Assembly: GCA_032095175.1 (NCBI GenBank)
Contig: DAMCZI010000014.1
Location: 1 to 64,000, forward strand
DNA: 64,000 nucleotides
Reading direction: 5' to 3'
Origin: DAMCZI01 sp032095175
GTDB taxonomy: Bacteria > Bacillota > Clostridia > Clostridiales > Caloramatoraceae
Below are positions 26,508 through 34,453 of the stretch, in pieces (within the stretch, counting starts at the first letter, position 1; the number at the start of each line of letters is the position of its first letter). Below the pieces are notes generated by a model, which saw only the letters and a program-made list of their open reading frames with translations, did no database searches and was not told the DNA's origin. The translations under genes were made by a program, and so were the position numbers.

Positions 26508-27305
26508 GTGAGATGCGTTATAATACCCTGCTGCAATGAAGGTGCTCATATGGAAAGCATAATTTCTGAAGTAGAGAAAAGTTCTGCTGACAGGGTATTG
26601 ATTGTTGAGAACGGAAGTGAGGATGAAAGCTTTGATGTTATTAAAAAAAATCTTACAGTCAAAACCAACATACTATATGTAAATATGCCGCTGGGCCATG
26701 ATATACCAAAGGCAGCAGGGCTGTATTTTTCTATTCTTGATGGAGGTGAACACTTTGTATTCTATGATGGAGATATGATAGGAGTAACTAAAGACGATAT
26801 AGATGTTATGTTTAAAGCCTTGGAAGCTGGTACGGACTTGATTCTAACAGATTGCTACTACGATGGAGACTTGCCTTCAGGACTTGCAGCCTATGTCCTT
26901 GCATTTAGAAGGATGCTTAACAAAGAATTGAATATATTTGGCTCCATTAAATATGCCTCTCCTTCCCATGGCCCCATGGGATTATCAAAAAAACTTGCCC
27001 TATCAGTTCCAATAGAATATATGGGAATACCTCCACTTGTTCTTGTATATGCTGTAAAAAACAACTTCAAGGTAGATATAGGGCTAAAAAAGCTTCATGC
27101 AGATCTTGGCTCTAAAGAAAGAGAAGAAAAGCAGAGGCTTAAAATGGCTGAAACATTGGTAGGAGATTGCATATATGCAATGAAAACATCCAAAGACTAT
27201 ATCCCAAATAGGAAATATGATGGAATTGAATATACAGGTTTTCATGAAGATAGGCGCTTTGACATACTTGAGCTTATTACATTAAATGCGGGTCTAAAAA
27301 CCTAG
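26508..27305 (+). CDS. Family 2 glycosyltransferase
   Basis: A 265-residue GT-A fold transferase. IIPCCNEGAHMESII (about 5-19) is the usual GT2 start, and YDGDMIG (about 84-90) supplies the DxD metal-sugar nucleotide site. There is no membrane segment. GTG 26508 follows GGGGGTGAAGCAAG. It is convergent with a CotS gene, and its last codons overlap that gene inside a terminator hairpin. Its position beside CotS and GT4 genes suggests spore surface glycosylation (inference); the sugar and acceptor are unknown. Confidence 0.82.
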   Translation: MRCVIIPCCNEGAHMESIISEVEKSSADRVLIVENGSEDESFDVIKKNLTVKTNILYVNMPLGHDIPKAAGLYFSILDGGEHFVFYDGDMIGVTKDDIDVMFKALEAGTDLILTDCYYDGDLPSGLAAYVLAFRRMLNKELNIFGSIKYASPSHGPMGLSKKLALSVPIEYMGIPPLVLVYAVKNNFKVDIGLKKLHADLGSKEREEKQRLKMAETLVGDCIYAMKTSKDYIPNRKYDGIEYTGFHEDRRFDILELITLNAGLKT

Positions 27306-27313
27306 ACCCGCAT
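27286..27313. terminator. Bidirectional terminator spanning two overlapping stop codons
   Basis: ATGCGGGTCTA and TAGACCCGCAT form a perfect 11-bp stem around AAAAAC. Both stop codons (TAG on each strand) are part of the stem, and the last codons of both convergent genes are encoded by it. Confidence 0.75.
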
Positions 27314-28307
27314 CTTTAACTATATCATCCATATTTGAAATCAAATTCATATATTTTTCTCTTTCATCTACTATTTCCTTCATTTTCTTTATAAAGGTAG
27401 TATCATTCCAACCTGCTTCCTTATAGTAGTATCTGTTTGCAAGTCTCCAGAACCTTTGCGGGAAGGTAAGCAGGGATTTAAGTACATTATATTCATCCCT
27501 AGATATAGGATTAACACTATTATATGCTCCAAGTATAAGCTTCGCCTTATCCATATCCCAATCCAATCGTTTCAATGCCTTTACCATAATGGTCGAAACA
27601 TCATAAACCTGTATCTCCCACTTACAGTAATCAAAATCTATTACATGAACATTTTCATTTTCATCAAAAAGTATGTTGTGATAAGTATAATCATGATGAC
27701 ATATAACTCTATTCTTTAGTGCATAATCACATACCCTGTTATAGGATTCCATATTAAAGGTTTTAATCGCCTTTTGAGCAAGCTTGCTGTAAAACTCAAC
27801 ATTTGACAAATATAATATGTCAAATTCAGTTTTCTTCTTATTTTTTCTTGCTATTTCCCTCATCTTGTTTAATGTTGAAAGCCTTTTTTCAAATGTGTTG
27901 GGAAGCCTTCCTATATCACATCTTACAGCTACTCCATCCTCCGGGGTAAAATTCCTGGCGCTAAGATGAAATTCAGCAAGAGCCTTTGCCGCCGCCTCAA
28001 GCTCCTCATCCTTTTTAAAATCACACTCCCTGCCATTTATCCAGTTTGTTACAACATATATATCATCATTAACAAAGGCATAGGGGGCACCCTGAGGTGT
28101 TAATTCATTTCTATCAATCCTATCATATCCCATGTCAATGATATGTTCCTTTGCCTTATATATATACATAAGCTTCTGCAATCCATAACCAACCTTTTTT
28201 AAGCATTTGTTTCCTCTATCTGTTTTAATTAAATATACTCCCTTCATTGGTGCTACCTCATATATTTTAAATCCAAATTGAGTAGATATTTCGGTTTCCC
28301 TTACCAT
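27294..28307 (-). CDS. CotS family spore coat protein (kinase fold)
   Basis: A 337-residue protein of the CotS/YutH group, with an aminoglycoside-phosphotransferase-like kinase fold. The catalytic-loop-like motif CHHDYTYHNILFDE (about 205-218) and the metal-binding-like VIDFDYC (about 224-230) are intact, so small-molecule kinase activity is possible but unproven for the family. CotS proteins are components of the clostridial and Bacillus coat. ATG 28307 follows GGGGGTGAGTGTTT. It is divergent from the GT4 gene at 28615, with a family-1 repeat between them. Confidence 0.85.
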   Translation of the reverse strand: MVRETEISTQFGFKIYEVAPMKGVYLIKTDRGNKCLKKVGYGLQKLMYIYKAKEHIIDMGYDRIDRNELTPQGAPYAFVNDDIYVVTNWINGRECDFKKDEELEAAAKALAEFHLSARNFTPEDGVAVRCDIGRLPNTFEKRLSTLNKMREIARKNKKKTEFDILYLSNVEFYSKLAQKAIKTFNMESYNRVCDYALKNRVICHHDYTYHNILFDENENVHVIDFDYCKWEIQVYDVSTIMVKALKRLDWDMDKAKLILGAYNSVNPISRDEYNVLKSLLTFPQRFWRLANRYYYKEAGWNDTTFIKKMKEIVDEREKYMNLISNMDDIVKDAGLGF

Positions 28308-28375
28308 AAACACTCACCCCCTCGATATTTTATATGTCACAAAACTCCTTTATATGATAAATACCCATATAAAAT

Positions 28376-28540
28376 TTAGACATATTCAAGGAAATAACTA
28401 GTCAAAGATTTTGAGGATATTTTGCATCAGACGAGGAAATAGAAACTCAAGCTAGTTGGGCTAACTTGAGCTTCTATTGACGAAGTATGATACAAAATAG
28501 ACCAAAATATTGACTAGTTATTTCCTTGAATATGTCTTAA
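28376..28540. repeat. Family-1 inverted-repeat element, 165 bp
   Basis: Terminal inverted repeats TTAGACATATTCAAGGAAAT and the complement of ATTTCCTTGAATATGTCTTA continue to ACTAGTCAA/TTGACTAGT. The central hairpin is AAACTCAAGCTAG/CTAACTTGAGCTT. This is the best preserved copy. Unlike the others it lies between divergently transcribed genes, so it separates or contributes to their promoter regions. Confidence 0.85.
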
Positions 28541-28614
28541 GTTTAAATCACAGAAGCCTGTTAACAACCATATTATGATAATGTAAAATCAATGTTTTTA
28601 AGGAGTAGCATAAG

Positions 28615-29739
28615 GTGAACATAGGAATTGATGCAAGAGCCGCAAGATGGTATAGGGGTACAGGAATAGGAACCTATACCTATCAGCTTATTTATAATAT
28701 AAATCAAATGGATAAGCTTAATCGCTATCTTCTTTTCCTTCCCGATGAAAATATATCGGATCTTAATCCCGGAGATAATATAGATATTAAGCTGATTTCC
28801 GAGGATAAGAAAGATAATTTTTGGGAGGAGATTGATATACCTAACATACTCACAGATACGGGAATTGATGTATATCATGTTCCTCAAAACGGAATTGGTC
28901 TTCCTAAAGAAAAAAACTGCCCCTCTGTAATAACACTTCATGATGTTATCCCATATAAAATGCCTGAAACTGTAGGCCCTCAATATCTTGACATATATAA
29001 CAGAGAGATTCCCTGGATAACTAAAAACTGTGATTCAATTATAACCGTATCAAGCTATTCAAAAAAAGATATTGCAGACACCCTTGGATTTCCAGAGGAA
29101 AAGATTTTTGTAACTCATCTTGCTGCTGAGGAAATATATTATCCTAGAAACAAAGTTGAGTGTAAAAACTTTATAAATAAGGAATATGGAATAAAGGATG
29201 ATTTCATACTATATGTTGGTGGTTTCAGCCCAAGGAAAAATATAAAAGGACTCATACAAGCATTTGGAAGGATTAAAGAAAAACTTAAAAACAACTGCAA
29301 GCTTGTGATACTTGGAAAAAAGGGCCGTTCCTATTATGATTACAGGGATCTTGCATACAACCTTGGTCTTAAAGAGGACATAGTGTTCACCGGCTATGTT
29401 CCAGTTGAACAACTGCCTATATTCTATAATGCAGCAGCAATATTCTGCTACCCATCCTTCTATGAAGGTTTTGGCCTCCCTCCACTTGAAGCAATGGCAT
29501 GTGGTACTCCTACAATTTCATCAAATGTAACCTCCATGCCTGAGATACTTGGGGATGATGTTATATATGTTGAACCTGAGGATGTAGAGGCAATGGGTGA
29601 AAAAATACTCCAGCTTTTAGAAGATAAAAAACTAAGAATTGAAATGTCATTTAGAGGTCTTAGAAGAAGTGCAATGTATTCCTGGAAAAAAACAGCTATA
29701 GAAACCATACAAGTGCTTTCAAAAACAGCAGGAAAATAG
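28615..29739 (+). CDS. Family 4 glycosyltransferase (CotSA-like)
   Basis: A 374-residue GT-B glycosyltransferase. The N-terminal half has MNIGIDARAARWYRGTGIGTY, and the C-terminal half holds the sugar-nucleotide-binding motif YEGFGLPPLEAMACGTP with its two glutamates (E-x7-E). It is related to the mannosyltransferase/CotSA type found beside cotS genes in spore formers. GTG 28615 is preceded by GGAG at 9 bases. A close paralogue lies at 36895; the two share the opening and HVPQNGIGLP. A bidirectional terminator follows. Confidence 0.88.
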   Translation: MNIGIDARAARWYRGTGIGTYTYQLIYNINQMDKLNRYLLFLPDENISDLNPGDNIDIKLISEDKKDNFWEEIDIPNILTDTGIDVYHVPQNGIGLPKEKNCPSVITLHDVIPYKMPETVGPQYLDIYNREIPWITKNCDSIITVSSYSKKDIADTLGFPEEKIFVTHLAAEEIYYPRNKVECKNFINKEYGIKDDFILYVGGFSPRKNIKGLIQAFGRIKEKLKNNCKLVILGKKGRSYYDYRDLAYNLGLKEDIVFTGYVPVEQLPIFYNAAAIFCYPSFYEGFGLPPLEAMACGTPTISSNVTSMPEILGDDVIYVEPEDVEAMGEKILQLLEDKKLRIEMSFRGLRRSAMYSWKKTAIETIQVLSKTAGK

Positions 29740-29754
29740 AAATCCTGCTGTTTT
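29722..29754. terminator. Bidirectional terminator between GT4 and cbiO
   Basis: AAAACAGCAGGA and TCCTGCTGTTTT form a 12-bp stem; TTTTATTTTATATTATT follows on the plus strand. It ends the GT4 transcript and lies at the end of cbiO on the other strand. Confidence 0.85.
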
Positions 29755-30496
29755 ATTTTATATTATTTTCATATAAAAACTCATCATCACTAATAACTTT
29801 ATTATAATCATCATCCCTTATAATCGTATGAGCAGTTGAAAAAACTATTGCTCGTTTGAAAACTCCATTTACATATTCGAAATCATGGGTGGAGCATATG
29901 ATGGTTTTACCGCTGGTGTTGAGCTTTATTAGAAGTTCTCTTAGGAACCTCTTTGTTTTAGGATCTAAGCCGTTCATCGGTTCATCCAGAGTTAGAATTT
30001 GTGGATTGCAAGCAAGAACACTGGCTATGGCAACCTTTTTCTTCTCTCCTCCACTTAAGTTATAAGGAGTTCTGTCTTTTAGCCCCTCTATTCCAAGGAG
30101 CTCCATACAATCTTCTACCCTTTTTTTTACCTCAGCATCACTAAAACCCATCTGCACTGGACCAAATGCTATTTCCTCATAAACTGAAGAGCAGAAAAGC
30201 TGAGAATCCGAATTCTGAAAAACAAATCCTATTCTTTTATGAAAGTTCCTTGAGAAGCCATTGTTCTCCATCTTTTTTGAGGTTATTTCACTATCATCAA
30301 AATAGTAGCTTCCCTCATTTGGGAGTACTATTCCGTTTAAAAGCTTTAAAAAGGTGGATTTGCCACTTCCATTAGGACCTATCAAGGCTATGGATTCTCC
30401 ACTTTTAATACTAATATTTATATTCTTCAAGGCTTCTACACCTTTATATCCAAAGCTTATACCGTTAATATCTATTATAGTGTTACTGTTGATCAA
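29753..30496 (-). CDS. cbiO: Cobalt ECF transporter ATPase
   Basis: About 247 residues, the ATPase of an energy-coupling-factor cobalt importer. Walker A is GPNGSGKST, the signature NLSGGEKKKVAIA, Walker B LTLDEPMNGLD, and the switch histidine is in CSTHD. The TTG at 30496, 8 bases after GGGGG, is preferred over an upstream TTG inside cbiQ. It follows cbiQ with no gap. No second ATPase is present, so CbiO probably works as a homodimer. Confidence 0.92.
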   Translation of the reverse strand: MINSNTIIDINGISFGYKGVEALKNINISIKSGESIALIGPNGSGKSTFLKLLNGIVLPNEGSYYFDDSEITSKKMENNGFSRNFHKRIGFVFQNSDSQLFCSSVYEEIAFGPVQMGFSDAEVKKRVEDCMELLGIEGLKDRTPYNLSGGEKKKVAIASVLACNPQILTLDEPMNGLDPKTKRFLRELLIKLNTSGKTIICSTHDFEYVNGVFKRAIVFSTAHTIIRDDDYNKVISDDEFLYENNIK

Positions 30497-30498
30497 AC

Positions 30499-31293
30499 TT
30501 AACGCCCCCTGTATATCCAAAGCAAAATAAGTGCTGTGTTTACTGACAAGTATAATATATCATATATTCCCATACTAAAGGAAATCCTTCTTTCATACTC
30601 TCCTGTAAATCCTCTGCACTCCATGGCTGAGAACATCTCGTCTCCCATTTCCTTTGATCTTAAAAACAGATTTCCCATTATACCTGATAGAGATGAATAT
30701 TTTTTATTATTTATACCTATAGACCTTTTTCTAAGGGCATAGAGCATATCGAGGGAAATGTCCCCTAAAAGAAATATATATCTTATTGTAACATCCATAA
30801 CGAATATAAACATGTCAGGCACAAAGAAAAGCTTTAGAGATTTTGTAACCTCTCTCCATGGAGTCGTTAATGAAAGAATGTTTATTATAAAAGCACCAGC
30901 TGACACCTTCATTATAATGAATATACTGTTTTTAACATTACCCATTATAATTGATGGTACAAGCATTATTCCTGTTATAAAAAAAGCTATAAGTGCAGGT
31001 GCTATTGATTTTTTTACATCCTCCCAATCCATCAAAACTAGGTTTAAAACAATATATACATATGTAGTCCCAATAAAAATAATATTTCTGGACAAGGATA
31101 GCAAAATCAGCATTAAAACTGCCACAGGCAGTTTTAATGCTGGATTTATATTGTATACAATACCATTTGTCTTTTTTAAATCATCTCTCCTAATTCTTGA
31201 GAGAACCTTAACAATAGAAAATATGCTTTTATCTATGAATTTACCTCTATCATCCTTAGGGACATATTCATCCTCTTTAAAAAGCCACTCCAA
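30499..31293 (-). CDS. cbiQ: Cobalt ECF transporter transmembrane subunit
   Basis: A 264-residue T-component with several membrane helices (about 52-72, 78-95, 105-125, 130-150 and near the C-terminus). It carries the conserved cytoplasmic Ala-Arg-Gly-type coupling helices (MLYALRKRSIG and EMFSAMECRGFTGEY). The TTG start at 31293 follows AGGTGAGATT. It lies 8 bp after cbiM and abuts cbiO, so cbiM-cbiQ-cbiO form one transcript. The long charged N-terminus (about 50 residues before the first helix) is slightly unusual. Confidence 0.9.
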   Translation of the reverse strand: MEWLFKEDEYVPKDDRGKFIDKSIFSIVKVLSRIRRDDLKKTNGIVYNINPALKLPVAVLMLILLSLSRNIIFIGTTYVYIVLNLVLMDWEDVKKSIAPALIAFFITGIMLVPSIIMGNVKNSIFIIMKVSAGAFIINILSLTTPWREVTKSLKLFFVPDMFIFVMDVTIRYIFLLGDISLDMLYALRKRSIGINNKKYSSLSGIMGNLFLRSKEMGDEMFSAMECRGFTGEYERRISFSMGIYDILYLSVNTALILLWIYRGR

Positions 31294-31301
31294 AATCTCA
31301 C

Positions 31302-32276
31302 CTACTTGTTAACCGATTTTTCAATTCCTTTATTTATAAGTTTAAAAAGAAGGTATATTATTACAATTCCTACCACAGCAGAGATCAAATATCCTGATAT
31401 CTCAGATAGTTTAGCAACAGCGTAGTCTGGCATAATGGAATTAAAACTAAATCCCTTCTCCATACCACCTGGAACAAATCCTGCCACTTCCTGTATCTCT
31501 TCTGCTCCCCATTCTCCCCATGCAGTTCCTGCTGCAAGAAGTCCAATTGGACAAAGCACAACCATCGCTGCTATTAGAGCATACAGTGGTTTAAGCTTCA
31601 TTTCCCCACCATTATATATTATATCAGGTGAAAGCTTTTTTACATAGGCATAAACTCCTGCTGTTACAATTCCCTCTATTATTCCAGCAACTGCAAGATG
31701 TGGTATCACCATTGCAGGAATTGAAACCCAAAATGGATATGGGCAGTAAAGAGGCATTCCATCTGCTCCCTTAAAGAGCAGAGGCTGAATTCCAAATTCA
31801 ATTGCTGTAAAAAGTGCTGCAATATTTAGGGATATGTATCCAGCTATAAATGCTGCTGCATATTCACCCTTGCTTCCCTTAAGCTTATCTTTCAAAAATC
31901 TGAATATATAATATGCCATAAAGGGCATTATAAATGCCATGTTAAATGTATTAGCCCCAAATGCAAGTATTCCACCATCTCCAAAGAACAATGCCTGTAC
32001 TGCAAGTGCTATCGTTACTGATATTACCGCAGAAAATGGTCCAAGCAATATGGCGATTAGTGCTGCACCAACAGCATGTCCCGTTGTTCCTCCTGGAAGT
32101 GGAAGGTTAAACATCATAATTAAAAATGAAAAAGCTGCTCCAATTCCCAACAGTGGTATCTTTTTTCTTGTAACCTCTAACTTCACCTTTGCCGCTGCTC
32201 TCTTCCAAACCGGTAGCATGGCAGCACCTAAAACTGCACATGTAGATGGACTTAAATAATTATCTGGTATATGCAC
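31302..32276 (-). CDS. cbiM: Cobalt transporter substrate-binding membrane protein (CbiM, with C-terminal CbiN-like part)
   Basis: About 324 residues. The N-terminus MHIPDNYLSPSTC contains the His at position 2 that coordinates cobalt or nickel in this family, which requires the mature N-terminus chosen here. The GTG at 32276 is preceded by GGAGG at 8 bases; starting further upstream would bury this His. The N-terminal ~215 residues form the CbiM membrane domain. A C-terminal extension (GLLAAGTAWGEWG, a soluble loop, then a helix near 295-315) corresponds to the CbiN/PDGLE part, so no separate cbiN is needed. It is preceded by a riboswitch-like leader. Confidence 0.92.
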   Translation of the reverse strand: MHIPDNYLSPSTCAVLGAAMLPVWKRAAAKVKLEVTRKKIPLLGIGAAFSFLIMMFNLPLPGGTTGHAVGAALIAILLGPFSAVISVTIALAVQALFFGDGGILAFGANTFNMAFIMPFMAYYIFRFLKDKLKGSKGEYAAAFIAGYISLNIAALFTAIEFGIQPLLFKGADGMPLYCPYPFWVSIPAMVIPHLAVAGIIEGIVTAGVYAYVKKLSPDIIYNGGEMKLKPLYALIAAMVVLCPIGLLAAGTAWGEWGAEEIQEVAGFVPGGMEKGFSFNSIMPDYAVAKLSEISGYLISAVVGIVIIYLLFKLINKGIEKSVNK

Positions 32277-32289
32277 CAAAAACACCTCC

Positions 32290-32409
32290 AAAAAATAATA
32301 AGGCAGCATAAAGCAGTAACCTGCATAATGCTACCTTCGTGGTATGCTCTTAAAATTTTTATAATCTACTATGCACCCATGGGATTTAATCCAGAGCCTT
32401 CGTGACTCC
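32290..32409 (-). promoter_or_regulatory. Riboswitch-like leader with terminator before cbiM
   Basis: The leader contains two hairpins with the same ACGAA loop: GAGTC-ACGAA-GGCTC and TACC-ACGAA-GGTA. A strong terminator follows (AAGGTAGCAT/ATGCTGCCTT with an inner GCAG/CTGC stem, then TTATTATTTTTT; 32290-32337). GGTA is the right side of the second hairpin and also part of the left arm of the terminator, so the two are mutually exclusive, as in transcription-attenuating riboswitches. The B12-box sequence of cobalamin riboswitches is absent. A metal-sensing (NiCo-type) or new class is possible. Confidence 0.6.
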
Positions 32410-32415
32410 ACAACT

Positions 32416-32444
32416 ATTATACCCAATCATATCCAAAATTTCAA
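32416..32444 (-). promoter_or_regulatory. Promoter of the cbiMQO operon
   Basis: TTGAAA (32444-32439) and TATAAT (32421-32416) are separated by 17 bp, a near-consensus sigma-A promoter. It would start transcription near 32409, just before the structured leader. Confidence 0.8.
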
Positions 32445-32577
32445 CAGGTATCTTTAGCCCATTTCACACAAATCGAATTAAAACAATCAAGTACCGTTGA
32501 AAAACATTCTTAGTTAGATTAGAATTTAATGAAGATAGGAATATCTTGATTAAGTTTTATACTGGAGAAATAATGAG

Positions 32578-33309
32578 ATGAAAAAGAATGATGATAACAG
32601 GATATTGGAAGAGGATTTGTGCAAACCTGTAAGTGATTTTCTTGTTGAGCAGGGATATAGCGTACGAAGCGAGGTTAAATATTGTGATATTTCTGCAATA
32701 AAGGATGATGAGCTTGTTGTTGTTGAGCTTAAAAGAAACTTGAGCGTAGAGCTTCTTACACAGGCTGTTAAAAGACAAAAAGCAGCAGATTCAGTTTATA
32801 TCGCAATTCCAAAGCCTAAGAGGATGACATTCACAAAAAAGTGGAATGATATATGCCACCTTATAAGGCGTCTGGAGCTGGGACTTATACTTGTTAATTT
32901 TAAAGGTGATGAAGCATTTGTTGAAATTCCAATACACCCTGTACCCTTTGATAGAGTGAAAAGCAGGAATATGAACAAAAAGCATAGAGCTAAAATAATA
33001 AAGGAGGCACAAGGAAGATACAGTGATCAAAATGTTGGGGGGTCTACAGGCAAAAAGCTAATGACTGCCTATAGGGAAAACGCCATCTTTATTGCCTGCT
33101 GCCTTGATAAATTTGGTCCTATGGCCCCTAAAGGCCTTAGAGAACTTGGAACAGACCCAAAGAAAACTTCCTCTATATTGCAGAATAACCATTATAAATG
33201 GTTTAATAGGATAAAAAAGGGGTTATATGAATTAACTGATGCTGGTAGGGAAGAAATGAAACTTTATCCACAAATAGTGGATTATTATTGTAGAAAAATA
33301 GCAAAATAG
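32578..33309 (+). CDS. DUF2161 putative PD-(D/E)XK-like protein
   Basis: A 243-residue soluble protein resembling the DUF2161 family, described as a putative PD-(D/E)XK-type phosphodiesterase. The N-terminal region shows a nuclease-like pattern, CDISAIKDDELVVVELKRN (about 45-63), with a D...E-x-K arrangement. The C-terminal ~80 residues look like a winged-helix or DNA-binding part (PKGLRELGTDPKKTSSIL). The biological role is unknown. The ATG is preceded by GGAG at 10 bases. It is monocistronic, divergent from cbiM and followed by a hairpin terminator. Confidence 0.7.
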   Translation: MKKNDDNRILEEDLCKPVSDFLVEQGYSVRSEVKYCDISAIKDDELVVVELKRNLSVELLTQAVKRQKAADSVYIAIPKPKRMTFTKKWNDICHLIRRLELGLILVNFKGDEAFVEIPIHPVPFDRVKSRNMNKKHRAKIIKEAQGRYSDQNVGGSTGKKLMTAYRENAIFIACCLDKFGPMAPKGLRELGTDPKKTSSILQNNHYKWFNRIKKGLYELTDAGREEMKLYPQIVDYYCRKIAK

Positions 33310-33328
33310 CTTTAGATATAACCTAAAA

Positions 33329-33381
33329 ACCGTTCCAACCATCATATTTGCCTCTTAAAGATATGATGATTGGAACAGTTA
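33329..33381. terminator. Bidirectional terminator after the DUF2161 gene
   Basis: A long stem (ACCGTTCCAACCATCATAT pairing with ATATGATGATTGGAACAGTT) lies between the convergent DUF2161 and CotS genes. The T-run is weak on both sides, so it may be another palindromic element rather than a classic terminator. Confidence 0.6.
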
Positions 33382-33425
33382 TCATAATTGAACTATCTTC
33401 TTAATCCCAAATTTTAAAATGCAAG

Positions 33426-34451
33426 CTAAGCATTGTCTATCCAAATTCTCTTAAACTCCTCTAGGAATTTTTCTCTGTCATCTTTATAGCCTGCTCTGGT
33501 TCTGAGTTTGCTTAGGAATTCATCCTCATCCCAGTTTCTCGTTCTCATATAGTAGCTTGTTGATATATCATAGAAGTCCTGGGGGAATAGGAGATAGCTG
33601 TACAAAACTTCTATCTCATCCTTTGACATGGGTTTATATTTCATATATGAATCCATGATTAGGTTTGCTGTATCTATATTCCATCCATTATGCTTTATTG
33701 CCTTTGTTATGATGTTCGCAATGTCATGATAAGGGAGGTCAATAAGTGAATAGTCAAAATCTAAAAAATATACCTTCTCATCATTTCCAATAAGGATGTT
33801 ATGGTGCGCTAAATCGTGGTGGCATAGGGTGTGATGTGTTTTGCATAGTTCCTTATAATTTGAGTTCTCAATATAATCATGAGCTTTTATTGCATAGGAA
33901 ATATAATAGTCTACATATTCAAGATAAAGGGAATCAAAGTAGCTTTTATTAACATGCATCTGAGCAATTTTTTTATATTTTTTCATATCTCTAATTCTTG
34001 TTTTTATTTTATCAGGCATCATAAAGAGGCCACATCTTGTACTGCAATTTGTATCAATTCCCTCTCCTGCACTATGAAGCTTTGCTAATGCTTCTAAAGC
34101 CGTTTTTAAATCAATGGGATTTTCATACACACACTCTCTGCCATTTATAAGATCTAATACAACATATATGCCTCCCTCATATTTTACATATGGATTCCCA
34201 TCTGTACTTAATCTGTAGTTTATAACATAAGGATATTTCTCTCTTATTCTATTAAGAGAATCATATATAAACATAAGCTCCTCAAGGCTGTAATCAACCT
34301 TTTTAAGTATCTTTATTCCCTGGTTAGTAGTTAGTATATATACAGAACGCACAGGTGCTGCGTCCTCAACCAAGAAATCAAAACTATCAAAAAGACGGGT
34401 ATCAAGCATATAATTTGAAAGATATGCCTTGTCCCTGTACCTATATTCCAC
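33426..34451 (-). CDS. CotS family spore coat protein (kinase fold)
   Basis: A 341-residue CotS paralogue. The kinase-like motifs are intact: CHHDLAHHNILIGND (about 211-225) and FLDFDYS (about 230-236). GTG 34451 follows GGAGGTGTAACT and lies 2 bases past the stop codon of the previous gene, indicating tight coupling. It is last of a four-gene run (CotS, coiled-coil protein, degenerate CotS, CotS) that is probably one mother-cell transcript. Confidence 0.84.
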   Translation of the reverse strand: MEYRYRDKAYLSNYMLDTRLFDSFDFLVEDAAPVRSVYILTTNQGIKILKKVDYSLEELMFIYDSLNRIREKYPYVINYRLSTDGNPYVKYEGGIYVVLDLINGRECVYENPIDLKTALEALAKLHSAGEGIDTNCSTRCGLFMMPDKIKTRIRDMKKYKKIAQMHVNKSYFDSLYLEYVDYYISYAIKAHDYIENSNYKELCKTHHTLCHHDLAHHNILIGNDEKVYFLDFDYSLIDLPYHDIANIITKAIKHNGWNIDTANLIMDSYMKYKPMSKDEIEVLYSYLLFPQDFYDISTSYYMRTRNWDEDEFLSKLRTRAGYKDDREKFLEEFKRIWIDNA

Positions 34452-34453
34452 AG

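Noticed and set aside
28573..28983. A 136-codon minus-strand frame opposite the GT4 gene at 28615.
   Set aside because: It is antisense to a clear glycosyltransferase and has no recognisable motif or ribosome site.
32290..32409. Cobalamin riboswitch before cbiM.
   Set aside because: The conserved B12-box (GCCACTG) and the GGGAA/GGTG core are absent and the leader is too short; only a general riboswitch-like label is kept.
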